Below, in pieces: positions 35,641 to 36,183 of a stretch of 36,183 nt of DNA. Below the pieces are notes generated by a model. The model saw nothing but the letters and a program-made list of their open reading frames with translations. It ran no database searches and was not told the origin of the DNA. Position numbers and translations under genes: made by a program. Origin of the DNA: Elysia marginata (Eukaryota > Mollusca > Gastropoda > Plakobranchidae). The stretch spans positions 453,767 to 489,949 of the forward strand of contig BMAT01005639.1 of NCBI GenBank assembly GCA_019649035.1, in the 5' to 3' direction. Each line of letters begins with the position of its first letter. Position 1 is the first letter of the stretch.

Positions 35641-36149
35641 AAGTTGGAAACCACAAAAAATTTTCCTGTCATTTTTAACCATGTGTATAAACAAAAAGAG
35701 TCAAAATTCTTCCTTAAAAGTGTTGAGTCGAATATCTGAATCATGGAATCAAGAAAGTCAATAAATCAACGATTCGCCCAGTTTCAAACAGTTTTTAAAT
35801 GTTTTTTTTTATTCAAACTAAAAAAGGCTATACTTTCTTGATTTGTGAGCGTCTAATGAAAAAAACCCAACAATGTTCGTTGTTATCATTTATGCATGAA
35901 TCTGTGAAATAAGACGTCAGTCGAATTGTCCATAAATAACTTCCTTTGGGTTTATATAAACAATAACCACCATTATAATTGCTCAAGTCTGTTTTTTTCT
36001 CTCTCGTCCGATTAAAGACACTGGTGCTAGATGTCATCAAGTTCTGTAAAATACTTAGTCGACAGTGTCAATATTGGGAGCTGCGCCACAGATAAAGCGC
36101 CCTTATCACTCTTTTGCGTGATTGGAAAACAACAATCAAAGAGAAAGAA

Positions 36150-36183
36150 GTGTGCATGTGTGTGTGTGTGTGTGAGAGAGAGA
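36150..36183. repeat. (GT)n(GA)n microsatellite cut by the window end
   Basis: GT units from 36150 change to GA units at about 36173 and run to the last base. Confidence 0.93.

Larger units (their letters stand above)
31122..36183 (-). other. Upstream intron or 5' flank of the cadherin gene, no exon recognised
   Basis: The exon ending at 31121 begins inside an EC repeat, so the 5' part of the gene lies beyond the window edge and this stretch is most likely intron. No further cadherin motif was found. It holds a CT tract, GC-richer blocks, two small hairpins, a possible transposon end and a terminal GT/GA microsatellite. The spans 31854-32100 and 32500-33890 show nothing I can name. Confidence 0.6.

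Overview
This window looks like a piece of an animal (metazoan) nuclear genome. It is AT-rich non-coding DNA with many GA/CT microsatellites, a 141-base N gap and a 2-base N inside a poly(A) run. Only three short stretches are convincingly protein-coding. All lie on the minus strand and have canonical GT/AG borders. There are no bacterial features: no operons, no Shine-Dalgarno-spaced genes, no CRISPR. I suspect a lophotrochozoan, perhaps a gastropod mollusc, from the general texture (long introns, abundant GA repeats, recurrent TAGGCCTA octamer). That placement is a weak inference.

Gene content. Read 3'->5' on the given strand, exons at 31121-30926, 30424-30081 and 15552-15351 join in frame into about 247 residues of one cadherin-superfamily ectodomain. 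The fragment holds the tail of one EC repeat, two complete EC repeats and the start of a fourth. The junction phases agree: phase 1 at a shared Gly codon, then phase 0 between LDFED and RQVF. The introns between them are 501 bp and 14,528 bp. The fragment is a mid-ectodomain slice of a large Fat/Dachsous/protocadherin-like protein. The signal peptide, membrane segment and cytoplasmic tail are not in the window, so the orthologue cannot be named.

Layout. 1-15350 is intron or 3' flank without a recognised exon. It holds a degenerate 44-bp tandem repeat, microsatellites, and a pair of 52-bp inverted repeats (50/52 identical) bounding about 2.07 kb, which look like the ends of a non-autonomous DNA element. 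15553-30080 is the long intron. It carries a 45-bp minisatellite, an (ACT)n array, the poly(A)/N run, the N gap, a 67-bp tandem duplication, a CT/GA inverted microsatellite, two GC-rich blocks and a cluster of homopurine tracts. 30425-30925 is the short intron. 31122-36183 is upstream intron or flank with a long CT tract, GC-rich blocks, two small perfect hairpins, a possible pogo/Tigger-type transposon end and a weak galectin-like open frame.

I found no convincing undescribed system. The best leads are the 52-bp inverted-repeat pair, the minisatellite open on both strands, and the isolated GC/CpG-rich blocks inside otherwise AT-rich introns.
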